Assembly: GCA_963580455.1 (NCBI GenBank) | Contig: OY756967.1 | Span: forward strand, 9,260,501-9,324,500 | Source of the DNA: Euonymus europaeus | Taxonomy: Eukaryota; Streptophyta; Magnoliopsida; Celastrales; Celastraceae | Direction of reading: 5' to 3' | Length of the DNA stretch: 64,000 nt | Made by a program: the position numbers and the translations under genes | Notes under the pieces: generated by a model | What the model was told of the DNA's origin: nothing | What the model saw: only the letters and a program-made list of their open reading frames with translations | Databases searched by the model: none | In this document: positions 11,335 to 22,813 of the stretch, one piece after another | Position numbering within the stretch: the stretch's first letter is position 1 | Layout of the letters: each line of letters starts with the position of its first letter

Positions 11335-12890
11335 ATGGTAGACACACGTAGTACACGCGTTCGGGTTGGACGTGCCACCCGTGGACGTGGGCGGGGTAGA
11401 GGTGAGATTCCAGATACCGTTGATGAGGTCGAGTTACCGATACCTGAGGAGGTTCCGGTTGTTAGAGGTCGAGGGCGCGTTCGAGGTAGAGCACGTGGTC
11501 GTGGACGGGGTCGCGGCCATTCTGTTCAGGATTAGGTAGTGGAGCAGGAGCAGGTACCGACTCAGGTAGCACCCGTAGGTGTGGAAGGTGCGATAGAGAC
11601 TTTACAGCAGCAGTATAAAGACATGACGAGCATGATACAGACCATAGGTCAGGCAGTAGCTGCTTTAGCTTCACAGATTACACCGCAACCTATTACCGGT
11701 ACTCAAGGACAGACAGTTCCAACAGTTACACCAGAGTTAGTCGGTGCATCTGTTCAGCTACCGCTGGTTATTCAGTCAGGAGCAGGTCAGATAGTTCCAG
11801 CGCAGGCAGCACCACTAGCAGTTGACCGTTCCATCACTGAGTTAGCTCAGTTGAGGAAGACGAGACCTCCAGTCTATCGAGGAGTGGTAGATCCTAAGGC
11901 AGCCGAGGATTGGTTGCGATAGCTGAGGAGGCAGATGGTGACACTCAGGATACCTGATCAGAGGAGAGCTTTGTTGGCTTCAGCATTTTTAGAGGATGAT
12001 GCTTATGTCTGGTGGGAGAGTATGACTATTGGTAGGGAGAGTATGGAGATGCCATGGACGGAGTTTGAGACTCTGTTTCTTGCACAGTATGTTCCTCAGG
12101 CCATTCGCGTTGCGAAGGCCAAGGAGTTTCTGGAGTTGATTCAGAGTAGAGATATGACGGTGTCACAGTATCAGGCACGGTTTGAGGAGCTTGGCCGATA
12201 TGGAGAGGAGTACATTGCCACTGAGGAGAAGAAGATACTGAGATTTCAGCGCGGGCTGAAACCTCGCATTTCAGAGCGTTTAGCAGGGATGATGGTTCGT
12301 ACTTATCGGGAGTCCATTGATAGGGCACTTGATATAGAGAGGAGCATGGTTGATTCACAGGATTATTGGGAGCTTCATAAGAGGAAGTACGGAGATACTT
12401 CTTCTGCCTCAGGGAGCAGTAGTAGACAGAGGACTGAGGGTCAGAGACAGAGACCCAGACAGGATCAGGGGCAGAGATTCCAGGACAGGAGGCAGGACCG
12501 TCCGAGTCAGCAGCAGAGTTCTCAGAGACAGGGACAGCAGGGTCCGCAGCAGCGATAGCAGGGTCCACGACAGGGACAGGGGTCCATATCTGGATTGTAT
12601 TGTTATGCGTGTGGTCATACTGGGCAAATGATATCGGACTGTCCCAGGGCGGATAGCCCATTGTGTTTCTCTTGTGGACTACCAAGACATGTTCAGAGGT
12701 ATTGCCCGAGGAGTCGTACATCACCATCAGGTAGAGGACAGGGAGCCCCAGCACTTGCAGCACCAGCACCTAGAGCTCCAGCAGGCAGAGGGACCAGACC
12801 TCCAGCACCACCAGTGAGACAGCAGCAGCAGCAGAGGCAGGGCCAGAGAGCTGGAGTTTATGCGGTTGCACCTGAGCCAGCACCAGAGCG
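11335..12890 (+). pseudogene. gag: gag region of the chromovirus (interrupted)
   Basis: Frame 1 opens with ATG at 11335 and is broken by TAG at 11533-11535, 11920-11922 and 12556-12558. The start is RG-rich and basic (residues about 7-66). A capsid-like part follows (about 11830-12360) with 'WWESM' and 'FLELIQ' patterns usual in plant Ty3 Gag, then a Q/R-rich linker. Two CCHC-type knuckles follow. The first (12601-12642) has Gln, codon CAA at 12625, where the third ligand His should be, so it is probably non-functional. The second (12664-12705) keeps all four ligands. Gag would package the element RNA. Because all domains stay in frame 1, the breaks are point mutations, not frameshifts. The Pro/Ala/Gln-rich stretch from about 12720 leads into protease. 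Confidence 0.9.
12601..12705 (+). other. Two Gag zinc knuckles, first one defective
   Basis: Both follow the spacing C-x2-C-x4-H-x4-C. Knuckle 1 reads C-C-Q-C at the ligand positions because His is replaced by Gln. Knuckle 2 reads C-C-H-C. The paired arrangement is less common than the single knuckle of many plant Ty3 Gags; I have not compared it with related copies. Confidence 0.85.
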
Positions 12891-13260
12891 TGATTTCATT
12901 GGAGGTAGAGTTTTACTTTTTAGTTCTTGGGCTCGTGTTCTATTTGATACCGGTGCCACGCATTCGTTTATTTCTACCTCTTTTGTTGAGGCATTGGGTT
13001 TAGAGATTTCGGATTTGGATAGGAGATTGGTAGTGGATTCTCCGTTGGGGTCAGGTACCGTGGTGAGGAGCATTTGTAGGGGTTGTATCTTTCGATTTGC
13101 TGATCACGAGTTTTGAGCGGACTTACATGTTATGGAGTTCACTGATTACGATGTGATACTTGGATTGGACTGGTTGACTGACTATGATGCTGTGATAGAT
13201 TGTACAGAGCGTAGGGTCACGCTGACATCACCATTTGGGCGAGTTAGTTTTTGTGGGTCG
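12890..13260 (+). pseudogene. Aspartic protease domain (one stop inside)
   Basis: The active-site motif is DTGATHS, with the catalytic Asp codon at 12946-12948, preceded by a hydrophobic strand. TGA at 13114-13116 interrupts the frame, and the domain resumes as '[11 protein letters not shown]', the usual downstream strand of retroviral-type aspartic proteases in this group. The enzyme would cut the Gag-Pol polyprotein. The stop splits the domain, so this copy cannot make an intact protease by normal reading. Confidence 0.88.
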
Positions 13261-15060
13261 CGGGTTGTTACATGTTCACACTTTCTTGACAACCCACGAT
13301 ATACTGACTGTCTAGCGGCGAGCTTGATTTCTACATCGGAGATTGAGGCTAGTACTGCTGTGCCAGTGGTAGAGGAGTATTTAGATGTATTTCCTGATGA
13401 GTTACCAGGATTATCACCACAGCGAGAGATTGATTTTGTGATTGAGTTATATTCGGGTATAGACCCAATTTCTATTCCACCGTATAGGATGGCTCCAGCA
13501 GAGTTGAGGGAGTTGGATAGGCAGTTGCGGGAGTTACAGGGTCTAGGATTTATCAGACCCAGTACTTCACCATGGGGTGCTCCAGTTCTCTTCGTGAAGA
13601 AGAAGGACGGATCGATGAGGATGTGTGTGGACTACAGGAAGTTGAATAGGGTGACTGTGAAGAATAAGTACCCGTTACCGAGGATAAATGATTTGTTTGA
13701 TCAATTGAGGGGTAGTCACTATTACTCCAAGATTGATCTCAGGTCAGGTTATCACCAGTTGAGGATTCGAGAGGAGGACATATCGAAGACGGCATTTCGT
13801 ACTCGATATGGTCATTATGAGTTTCTGGTCATGCCGTTTGGGCTGACCAATGCCCCAGCAGCTTTTATGGATTTGATGCATAGAGTGTTCAGACAGTATC
13901 TTGACCAGTTTGTGATAGTCTTCATCGATGATATATTGGTGTATTCGGCCACAGAGGAGGAGCATAGGGGGCATTTGGAAATTGTTCTGCAGACACTCAG
14001 AGAGCATCAGTTGTATGCCAAGCTGAGTAAGTGCGAGTTTTGGGCGACTCAGGTGAAATTCTTGGGGCATGTGATATCCAGAGATGGAGTGGCAGTGGAT
14101 CCTGCCAAGGTGGAGGCTGTGTTGGATTGGAGGACTCCGAGGACAGTGGGAGAGATTCGTAGTTTCCTTGGATTAGCAGGTTACTACAGGAGGTTTATAG
14201 AGGGATTTTCACGGATTGCTTCACCGATGACTGAGTTGACGCGGAAGGGTGTTCCTTTCGTGTGGACTGGTAGATGTGAGCAGGCTTTTCGGGAGCTGAA
14301 GACCCGACTCACATCACCTCTAGTCCTGACCATTCCAGATAGTGGTATGGGTTATCATGTATATTGTGATGCTTCAGGGATTGGTTTAGGTTGTGTGCTT
14401 ATGCAGCAGGATAGGGTGGTGGAGTATGCTTCACGACTGTTGAAGCCACATGAGAGGAATTATCCTGTACATGATTTGGAGTTGGCTGCTATAGTGTTCG
14501 CACTTAAGCAGTGGAGACATTACCTTTATGGGGAGCAGTTTGAGGTGTTTTCAGATCAAAGGAGTTTACGAAACTTATTTACACAGAAGGATCTGAATCA
14601 GAGACAGCGGAGATGGATGGAGTACCTTGGAGATTATGATTTCTCATTGCAGTATCATCCAGGCAAGGCCAATGTGGTGGCTGACGCCTTGAGTAGGAAG
14701 TTGGCAGTGGCACGACTGTCACTGCGGGAGTTTGAGTTGGTGGACACCATCGGACAGTACCGATTAGATATTAGTGACAGGAGTGATAGATGTTTTCTGA
14801 GCAGTTTGGTGAGTCGTCCAACACTAGTACAGAAGGTGTTGGATGCACAGCTTGGTGATGCGATGTTTGATGATATTGAGGATATGGATGGTTGGATTCG
14901 AGGTGTTGATGGAGGAGTTCGTTTTAGAGGCCGATTGGTGGTTCCAGAAGATGTTGAGTTGAGAGATGAGATACTTAGAGAGGTGGAGCGAACTGAAGAG
15001 AGATGTGGCCCAGACTGTGTTGAGATGTCTTACATGTCAGCAGGTGAAGGCAGAGCATAG
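13132..15060 (+). CDS. pol: Reverse transcriptase-RNase H open frame (part of pol)
   Basis: This is an open frame of 642 residues; its first ATG is simply the first after the protease stop, not a natural start. It starts in the protease C-terminus (residues 1-30). RT spans about residues 100-400, with fingers motif '[16 protein letters not shown]', first catalytic Asp 202 in '[11 protein letters not shown]', and the FIDD box at 264-267 (13921-13932) holding the other two Asp residues. RNase H has Asp 413, Glu 450, Asp 475 and Asp 518, all four expected acidic ligands. The common His after the third Asp is Gln here (SDQRSL). The frame then enters the integrase N-terminus and runs out of register near 14980, ending in unrelated residues to TAG at 15058. 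The RT core looks intact although the element is dead. Confidence 0.93.
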   Translation: MEFTDYDVILGLDWLTDYDAVIDCTERRVTLTSPFGRVSFCGSRVVTCSHFLDNPRYTDCLAASLISTSEIEASTAVPVVEEYLDVFPDELPGLSPQREIDFVIELYSGIDPISIPPYRMAPAELRELDRQLRELQGLGFIRPSTSPWGAPVLFVKKKDGSMRMCVDYRKLNRVTVKNKYPLPRINDLFDQLRGSHYYSKIDLRSGYHQLRIREEDISKTAFRTRYGHYEFLVMPFGLTNAPAAFMDLMHRVFRQYLDQFVIVFIDDILVYSATEEEHRGHLEIVLQTLREHQLYAKLSKCEFWATQVKFLGHVISRDGVAVDPAKVEAVLDWRTPRTVGEIRSFLGLAGYYRRFIEGFSRIASPMTELTRKGVPFVWTGRCEQAFRELKTRLTSPLVLTIPDSGMGYHVYCDASGIGLGCVLMQQDRVVEYASRLLKPHERNYPVHDLELAAIVFALKQWRHYLYGEQFEVFSDQRSLRNLFTQKDLNQRQRRWMEYLGDYDFSLQYHPGKANVVADALSRKLAVARLSLREFELVDTIGQYRLDISDRSDRCFLSSLVSRPTLVQKVLDAQLGDAMFDDIEDMDGWIRGVDGGVRFRGRLVVPEDVELRDEILREVERTEERCGPDCVEMSYMSAGEGRA

Positions 15061-16165
15061 GAGACCTCCTGGATTGTTACAGCCGCTTCCATTGCCTGAG
15101 TGGAAGTGGGAGCATGTGTGTATGGATTTTGTGATGGGTTTACCGAGGACTGTGATGAGACATGATACTGTGTGGGTTGTTGTTGATAGATTGACGAAGA
15201 CTGCTCACTTTTTACCGATTCAGCAGACTGACTCGGTGGAGACACTTACTAGACTTTACATTCGAGAGGTCGTACGGCTACATGGGGTACCCGTGTCCAT
15301 TGTATCCGACAGGGATCCTCGTTTCACTTCTCGCTTTTGGAGCAGTTTTCAGGATACTCTGGGGACGATGCTGAGTTTTAGTACAGCGTTTCACCCACAG
15401 ACTGACGGTCAGAGTGAGAGGACTATACAGATTTTGGAGGACATGCTTCGGTCGTGTGTTATGGATTTCAGGGGTGATTGGGAGACGCATATTCCACTGG
15501 TAGAGTTTGTGTATAACAACTCTTATCAGAGTAGTATTCAGATGGCACCATTTGAGGCACTTTATGGTAGACCATGTAGGTCACCACTTTGTTGGTCGGA
15601 GGTTGGGGACAGACCCCTGTTGGGACCAGATTTGATTCAGCAGACCACTGAGGCTGTGGCAGTTATCAGACAGCGACTTCTGACGGCTCAGTCACGTCAG
15701 AAGAGTTATGCAGATCGTAGGCAGAGACCTCTAGAGTTTCAGGTGGGTGATCACGTATTCCTCAAGGTTAGTCCGAAGCGAGGGATACAGCGTTTTGGTA
15801 GATCTGGGAAGTTGACTCTTAGGTTTATTGGACCATTTGATATCTTGGAGAGAGTAGGGAGTTTGGCTTATAGGTTGGCATTGCCACCACAGTTGTCCGG
15901 AGTTCATGGTGTGTTTCATGTTTCTATGTTACAAAGGTATCATCGGGATCCCTCCCATATTATTGATTGGTCGACTTTGGAGATTGGAGAGGATGCTACC
16001 TATGAGGTACGTCCGGTGCAGATTTTGGATAGCCAAATACGGAGATTGCGTTCGAAGACCATACCCTTGGTTAAGGTGTTATGGCAGCATTATGGAGTTC
16101 AGGAGGCTACTTGGGAGGTGGAGTCTGATATGCGGGAGCGCTATCCAGACTTATTTACGACATAG
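14966..16165 (+). CDS. pol: Integrase core and chromodomain open frame (frame 2 part of pol)
   Basis: This frame of 399 residues lies one frame off the RT frame. The first ATG is not a natural start. It carries the second half of the integrase zinc domain (CLTC, residues 21-24) but no His-His half. The catalytic triad is Asp 74, Asp 115 and Glu 151 (codons at 15185, 15308 and 15416), giving the canonical D,D-35-E spacing. A GPF motif lies at 289-291 in the C-terminal module. Residues 346-398 are a chromodomain ('[15 protein letters not shown]', 'KVLW', 'EATWE'), which in chromoviruses is thought to steer integration to particular chromatin. The lost part is roughly 25 residues of the HH region, removed together with a frame change near 14985-15000. 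Integration by this copy's own enzyme is therefore unlikely. Confidence 0.92.
   Translation: MRYLERWSELKRDVAQTVLRCLTCQQVKAEHRRPPGLLQPLPLPEWKWEHVCMDFVMGLPRTVMRHDTVWVVVDRLTKTAHFLPIQQTDSVETLTRLYIREVVRLHGVPVSIVSDRDPRFTSRFWSSFQDTLGTMLSFSTAFHPQTDGQSERTIQILEDMLRSCVMDFRGDWETHIPLVEFVYNNSYQSSIQMAPFEALYGRPCRSPLCWSEVGDRPLLGPDLIQQTTEAVAVIRQRLLTAQSRQKSYADRRQRPLEFQVGDHVFLKVSPKRGIQRFGRSGKLTLRFIGPFDILERVGSLAYRLALPPQLSGVHGVFHVSMLQRYHRDPSHIIDWSTLEIGEDATYEVRPVQILDSQIRRLRSKTIPLVKVLWQHYGVQEATWEVESDMRERYPDLFTT
16001..16159 (+). other. Chromodomain at the integrase C-terminus
   Basis: About 53 residues with '[17 protein letters not shown]' and '[17 protein letters not shown]', ending six bases before the TAG stop. 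Placement after integrase defines chromoviruses. Candidate aromatic residues are Tyr 346 and the two Trp residues. Group assignment is from memory of the family, not alignment. Confidence 0.88.
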
Positions 16166-16251
16166 GTATTCTTCTGATTTAGAGTAATTATCTTACTGTT
16201 GACCATTTAATAAATACCTTTCATATAATTTCGAGGACGAAATTGTTTTCT

Positions 16252-16264
16252 AAGGGGGGGAGGA
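16252..16264 (+). other. Polypurine tract
   Basis: AAGGGGGGGAGGA directly abuts the first base of the 3' LTR and would prime plus-strand DNA synthesis. It is preceded at about 16231 by 'tcgaggacgaaa', a word often found before the tract in Tekay/Del elements. The rest of the 86 bp after the pol stop is unremarkable. Confidence 0.92.
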
Positions 16265-18400
16265 TGTAATATCCCGAACCCAAATTTAAAAAAATATATA
16301 ATAAATTTTCAAATTTTATATTTTTAATAAATACTACATATTATTAGAAAAATATAGGCGCACAAATCACCGAAATCGGAGTTGAATTGGATTTGTTACG
16401 AATTATGGAAGTTTAAGTAATTAAGATTAAAACGAGGGGCAAAACGGTAATTTTATGAAAAATCAGGGATAACCCAGATTTTTCTTGTTTCTGGCAGAGT
16501 TGCACGAGAGAGAGAGAGAGAGAGGGGGAGGAGAGAGAGAGGGAAGAAGATTGTTCGTTTGTGGTCCGATCGGAGCAAGTAAGGTGTCAAATCGAAGCTC
16601 GTGGAGAGAGGAGCAAAACCCAAGTGGAATCACAGCAATCGGACCACCGTAGACGGCGGAATCGGCTGGAGAAGTTTCGGTTTTTCAAAATTTCAAAGCT
16701 CGATCCCGGTCGATTCAGTAGGAATTTTGGAACGAGGCAGGTACCATTAGATTTCTGTTGTTGTGGGCTTCATTTTGATGTAGGAGTGACCGGAAACTTT
16801 CGCCGGAAAAGTGGATTCCGGCGACCGGCCAGCCGAGTTGACTCAGCTCCGGCGAGTTGACTCGGGTTTGACCGGTTGACTCGGGTTTGACCCGTTTTGA
16901 TTGGGTTGACTCGGTTTGACTATTTGACCCGGTTTGACAGTTGACTTTTTGGTTGACTTTTGGTTGACTTTTCCGTATTTTGACTGTCACGTATACGTAT
17001 CCGTATTTCGATGCAGGAAGTTGATTTGAGGATTTCGGATTGGGATTTTGGACGTACTACTGATTAGCGTAGTCGACATTTCAGGTAGGGATTCTTCCCT
17101 AGTTCTTATTTGGGATTCCGGGAGTTCCGTATTCGACGGACTCCTATTTGTCTATTGGTGTGAAATTCCCGGAGATTGGGAATTTTTCTGTTTATTTCCG
17201 CAATTGCAATATGTTATGATTATATGTGGTTTGTTTGGAGGTATATGTACGACTGGCAGTATTTTTGTGCATCGTGTCTCTTGCGGGGCCCACTATCCTG
17301 GGGGGCCCACTTATCCTCCTGTGGGGTTCACAGCCATTGGTGGGGCCCACCTCCTGATGTTTGGTTTTATCCTCGAGAGTCCGGATAGGACTTCATTATG
17401 ATGATCTTCTATGATTTGTGAGCTTATGGAGGGATGATTTGTGAGCTTATGGAGGGATGATTTGTAGAGCGTGGGACCCACATTGGGCGACCCAGCTTAC
17501 TGGATGATTTATCGATGGTTTTGATCGGGTACGTACCTGGAGACCGGATTGAGGTGAGGTACATCCTAGGGGACGCTCTTAGATGTAGGCGATGCTATCG
17601 AGTACCTGATGTAGGCTCGATCCTCATCCAATCTGGGGAGTACCTGGACTGGGAGACACCTTGCGGGGATCAGGGTGGGTCCAGGGGAGGATTTTCTGTT
17701 GTTATGTGGATATGAGTTGATACGGATTTGAGTTGATATGGATTTGAGTTGGATCATGATTGAGTACTGACTTGTGAGTTGTACTTGAGGATGGTAGTGG
17801 TGGAGCCTACTCGGTATCTACCCTACGGATTGACTGATTGTGATGAGATTTCATGTGTATCACTTATGGTTTCTCTGTATGTATTCTATATCTTACAGAC
17901 TTTCTTACTTTATCTCTGATTCACTGGAGTTCGGTGATACGGGAGTGTATCACTATTTGAGTTTCCTGTTCATTTCACATACATCTTGAGTTCTACTTTC
18001 CGTTTATTCTGATGATCGATATTTCTCCATATCCCTACTGAGCTTTGTAGCTCACCCCTTTCATTCACATGTTTTCAGGTGAGATGGCCGGAGTGGATGA
18101 TCAGCGCAGGGATGCGTGAGATGTGATGTGTGGCTGCTGGGTGAATATTTGTGTCTTTGTATTTACATTCGGTATTCCGTATCTATGAGATTTTCCGCTG
18201 TAGACTCTAGTTTGTATGTTACATTCCATTATGGCAGTATTTGGGATTTGGTTGAGACATATATATGTGAGACTACGTATGTAGTGTTTGGATAGATATT
18301 GGGTTTAAATCCGGTTCGGGGAACGGATGGGTTCCCTGCCCGTCACGTCTCTGGAATTCATGGGTGCATATCTGCACCTATCTGGGAGAGGGGCGTGACA
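16265..18400 (+). repeat. 3' LTR of the chromovirus (2136 bp)
   Basis: It begins TGTAATATCC and ends GGGCGTGACA at the GAGTT duplication. It is longer than the 5' LTR because it retains about 207 bp at 16667-16874, ending in repeated GTTGACTCGGGTTTGAC words that could have mediated the loss in the other copy. It also carries a 23-bp tandem duplication around 17418-17461 ('gagcttatggagggatga' repeated). Three of four TCP-type motifs have mutated. Confidence 0.95.
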
Positions 18401-21400
18401 GAGTTGAACTATTTCGAACGGTCAAAGTTGATCGGTATAGATTTTTTATTGTTATTTTATCTCCAATTTTCAGAGAATAGCCTCCTCAGATTGTTTTCTT
18501 TCTAAAAGATGAACTTTTATTTCAAATTGGACGAAACCTTCAAAACATCCTTCATGGAGAGAGTTGAGCATTTTCGAACCCTCGAAGTTCATCATTGCAC
18601 ACTTTTTATTGTTATTTTATGTCTAATTTAAAGACAATAGGCTTCCCAGATTGTTTTAGTGCCAAAAGATGAACTTTGATTCTAAATTGTTCAAAACATT
18701 TGAAAGAACCTCCATGGAAAGAGTTGAGCATTTCCGAACCCTCGAGGTTCATAATTCCACACTTATTATTGTCATTTTATGTCTAATTTTACGAGAATAG
18801 GCTCCTCAAGTTGTTTCGTTTCAAAAGACAAACTTTCATTCCAAATTAGAGAAAACTTTTAAAGGATCCTCCATGGGGAGAGTCATGGAGAGAGTCGAGC
18901 ATTTCCGAACCGTCAAAGTTTATCTCTGCACACGTTTTATTATTTTTTTATGTCTAATTTTAAGAGAATAGGCTCCTTAGATTGTTTCATTGCCAAAAGA
19001 TTAACTTCCAATCCAGATTGGATAAAACCTTTAAAAGATCCTCGAAGGAGAGAATTGAGCATTAACGAACCCGCGAGGTTCATTATTATTGCACACTTTT
19101 TATTGTTATTTTATGTCTAATTTTACGAGAATAGGCTCCTTATATTGTTACGTTGCAAAAGACGAACTTTCATTCCAAATTAGAGAAAACCTTTTAAAGA
19201 ACCTTGATGGAGAGAGTTGAGCTATTTCGAACCGTCAAAGTTGATCGGTATACACTTTTTATTGTTATTTTATTTCTAATTTTAAGAGAATAGGCTCCTT
19301 AGACTGTTTTTTTGCCAAGAGATGAACTTTTATTCCTAATTGGGAGAAACCTTTAAAACATCCTTCATGGAGAGAGTTGAGCAATTCCAAATCCTCGAAG
19401 TTCATCATTGCACGCCTTTTATTGTTATTTTATGTCTAATTTTAAGAGATATGCTTCCTAGATTGTTTTGCTGCCAAAACATGAGCTTTCATTCCAAATT
19501 GGTCAAAACCTTTAAAAGATCCTCCATAAAAACAGTTGAGCATTTTCGAACCCTCGGTGTTTGTCATTCCACACTTTTTATTGTTATATTAAGTCTAATT
19601 TTACGAGAATACGCTCTTAAATTATATTCCGTTGCAAAAGTTGAATTTTCATTCAAAATTAGAGAAAACCTTTAACAGAACCTTCACGGAGAGAGTTGAG
19701 CTATTTCGAACGGTCAAAGTTGATCAGTATACACTTTTTATTGTTATTTTACGTCTAATTTTAAAAGAAAAGGCTACGTAGATCGTTGTTTTCTTGCCAA
19801 AAGAGGAACTTTTATTGCAAATTGGACGAAACCTTTAAAACATCCTTCATGGAGAGAGTTGATAAATTCCGAACCCTCGATGTTCATCGTTGCACACCTT
19901 TTATTGTTATTTTGTGTCTAATTATAAGAGAATAGGCTTCCTAGATTGTTTTGGTGGCAAAAGATGAGCTTTCATTCCAAATTGGTGAAAACCTTTAAAA
20001 GATCCTCTACAAAGAGAGTTGAGCATTTTCGAAACCTCGAAGTTCGTCATTACACACTTTTTATTGTTATTTTAAGTCCAATTTTACGAGAATACGCTCC
20101 TTAATTTGTTTCATCGCAAAGGACGAACATTCATCCCAAATTAGAGAAAACCTTTTAAAAAACCTTCATGGAGAGAGTTGAACTAATTCGAACGGTCAAG
20201 TTGATCGGTATACACTTTTTATTGTTATTTTGTGTGTAATTATAAGAGAATAGGCTTCCTAGATTGTTTTGGTGGCAAAAGATGAGCTTTCATTCCAAAT
20301 TGGTGAAAACCTTTAAAAGATCCTCTACAAAGGGAGTTGAGAATTTTCGAACCCTCGAAGTTCGTCATTGCACACTTTTTATTGTTATTTAAAGTCCAAT
20401 TTTACGAGAATACGCTCCTTAATTTGTTTCATTGCAAAAGACGAACATTCATTCCAAATTAGAGAAAACCTTTTAAAAAACCTTCATGGAGAGAGTTGAA
20501 CTATTTCGAACGGTCAAAGTTGATCGGTATACATTTTTTATTGTTATTTTATCTCTAATTTTAAGAGAATAGGCTCCTCAGATTGTTTTCTTTCTAAAAG
20601 ATGAACTTTTATTTCAAATTGGACGAAACCTTCAAAACATCCTTCATGGAGAGAGTTGAGCATTTTCGAACCCTCGAAGTTCATCATTGCACACTTTTTA
20701 TTGTTATTTTATGTCTAATTTAAAGACAATAGGCTTCCCAGATTGTTTTAGTGCCAAAAGATGAACTTTAATTCTAAATTGGTCAAAACATTTGAAAGAA
20801 CCTCCATGGAAAGAGTTGAGCATTTCCGAACCCTCGAGGTTCATAATTCCACACTTATTATTGTCATTTTATGTCTAATTTTACGAGAATAGGCTCCTCA
20901 AGTTGTTTCGTTTCAAAAGACGAACTTTCATTCCAAATTATAGAAAACTTTTAAAGGATCCTCCATGGAGAGAGTCGAGCATTTCCGAACCGTCAAAGTT
21001 TATCTCTGCACACGTTTTAATATTTTTTTTATGACTAATTTTAAGAGAATAGGCTCCTTAGATTGTTTCATTGCCAAAAAATTAACTTTCAATCCAGATT
21101 GGATAAAACCTTTAAAAGATCCTCGAAGGAGAGAATTGAGCATTAACGAACCCGCGAGGTTCATTATTATTGCACACTTTTTATTGTTATTTTATGTATA
21201 ATTTTACGAGAATAGGCTCCTTATATTGTTACGTTGCAAATGACGAACTTTCATTCCAAATTAGAGAAAACCTTTTAAGGAACCTTCATGGAGAGAGTTG
21301 AGCTATTTCGAACCGTCAAAGTTGATCGGTATACACTTTTTATTGTTATTTTATATCTAATTTTAAGAGAATAGGCTCCTTAGACAGTTTTTTTGCCAAG

Positions 21401-22813
21401 AGATGAACTTTTATTCCTAATTGGGAGAAACCTTTGAAACATCCTTCATGGAGAGAGTTGAGCAATTCCAAATCCTCGAAGTTCATCATTGCACGCCTTT
21501 TATTGTTATTTTATGTCTAATTTTAAGAGAATAGGCTTCCTAGATTGTTTTGCTGCCAAAACATGAGCTTTCATTCCAAATTGGTCAAAACCTTTAAAAG
21601 ATCTTGCATAAAAACAGTTGAGCATTTTCGAACCCTCGGTGTTTGTCATTCCACACTTTTTATTGTTATATTAAGTCTAATTTTACGAGAATACGCTCTT
21701 AAATTATATTCCGTTGCAAAAGTTGAATTTTCATTCAAAATTAGAGAAAACCTTTAACAGAACCTTCACGGAGAGAGTTGAGCTATTTCGAACGGTCAAA
21801 GTTGATCAGTATACACTTTTTATTGTTATTTTACGTCTAATTTTAAAAGAATAGGCTACGTAGATCGTTGTTTTCTTGCCAAAAGAGGAACTTTTATTCC
21901 AAATTGGACGAAACCTTTAAAACATCCTTCATGGAGAGAGTTGATAAATTCCGAACCCTCGATGTTCATCGTTGCACACCTTTTATTGTTATTTTGTGTC
22001 TAATTATAAGAGAATAGGCTTCCTAGATTGTTTTGGTGGCAAAAGATGAGCTTTCATTCCAAATTGGTGAAAATCTTTAAAAGATCCACTACAAAGGGAG
22101 TTGAGCATTTTCGAAACCTCGAAGTTCATCATTGCACACTTTTTATTGTTATTTTAAGTCCAATTTTACGAGAATACGCTCCTTAATTTGTTTCATCGCA
22201 AAGGACGAACATTCATCCCAAATTAGAGAAAACCTTTTAAAAAACCTTCATGGAGAGAGTTGAACTATTTCGAACGGTCAAGTTGATCGGTATACACTTT
22301 TTATTGTTATTTTGTGTCTAATTATAAGACAATAGGCTTCCTAGATTGTTTTGTTGGCAAAAGATGAGCTTTCATTCCAAATTGGTGAAAACCTTTAAAA
22401 GATCCTCTACAAAGGGAGTTGAGAATTTTCGAACCCTCGAAGTTCGTCATTGCACACTTTTTATTGTTATTTTAAGTCCAATTTTACGGGAATACGCTCC
22501 TTAATTTGTTTCATTGCAAAGGACGAACATTCATTCCAAGTTAGAGAAAACCTTTTAAAAAACCTTCATGGAGAGAGTTGAACTATTTCGAACGGTCAAA
22601 GTTGATCGGTATACATTTTTTATTGTTATTTTATCTCTAATTTTAAGAGAATAGGCTCCTCAGATTGTTTTCTTTCTAAAAGATGAACTTTTATTTCAAA
22701 TTGGACGAAACCTTCAAAGCATCCTTCATGGATAGAGTTGAGCATTTTCGAACCCTCGAAGTTCATCATTGCACACTTTTTATTGTTATTTTATGTCTAA
22801 TTTTAAGACAATA
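18401..22813. repeat. Satellite array segment 2 (13-mer HOR)
   Basis: The array resumes inside the same E monomer that the retrotransposon split, then runs F to K and into A at about 19418. From there the order is A B C D E D E F G H I J K: the D-E pair is doubled. The distance between equivalent A words (19478 to 21560) is 2082 bp, 13 monomers. A second copy repeats this order and is cut in its G monomer at 22813. A 14-base duplication ('atggggagagtc' type) is present near 18874-18892 in an H monomer. No gene seen. Confidence 0.93.

Larger units (their letters stand above)
9242..18400 (+). mobile_element. Ty3/gypsy chromovirus (Tekay/Del-type), near full length, degenerate
   Basis: The element has two LTRs (9242-11171 and 16265-18400), each beginning TGTAATATCC and ending GTGACA, and a perfect 5-bp target duplication GAGTT (9237-9241 and 18401-18405). 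Removing the element and one GAGTT restores an ordinary E monomer. Internal order is PBS, gag with zinc knuckles, protease, RT, RNase H, integrase, GPF module, chromodomain, polypurine tract. This order and the C-terminal chromodomain define a chromovirus. The RG-rich Gag start, the late chromodomain and the 'tcgaggacgaaa' word before the polypurine tract point to the Tekay/Del group (from family knowledge, not searched). Four premature stops, an integrase deletion with frameshift, and many LTR differences indicate it cannot move on its own. Confidence 0.96.

Noticed and set aside
12026..12769. 247-codon minus-strand open frame opposite gag
   Set aside because: It is antisense to a region with clear Gag features, has no recognisable domain, and follows from the codon bias of the plus strand.
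14960..15060. Programmed frameshift between RT and integrase frames
   Set aside because: The frame change coincides with loss of the integrase HH segment, and chromovirus pol is normally one frame. A deletion explains both.
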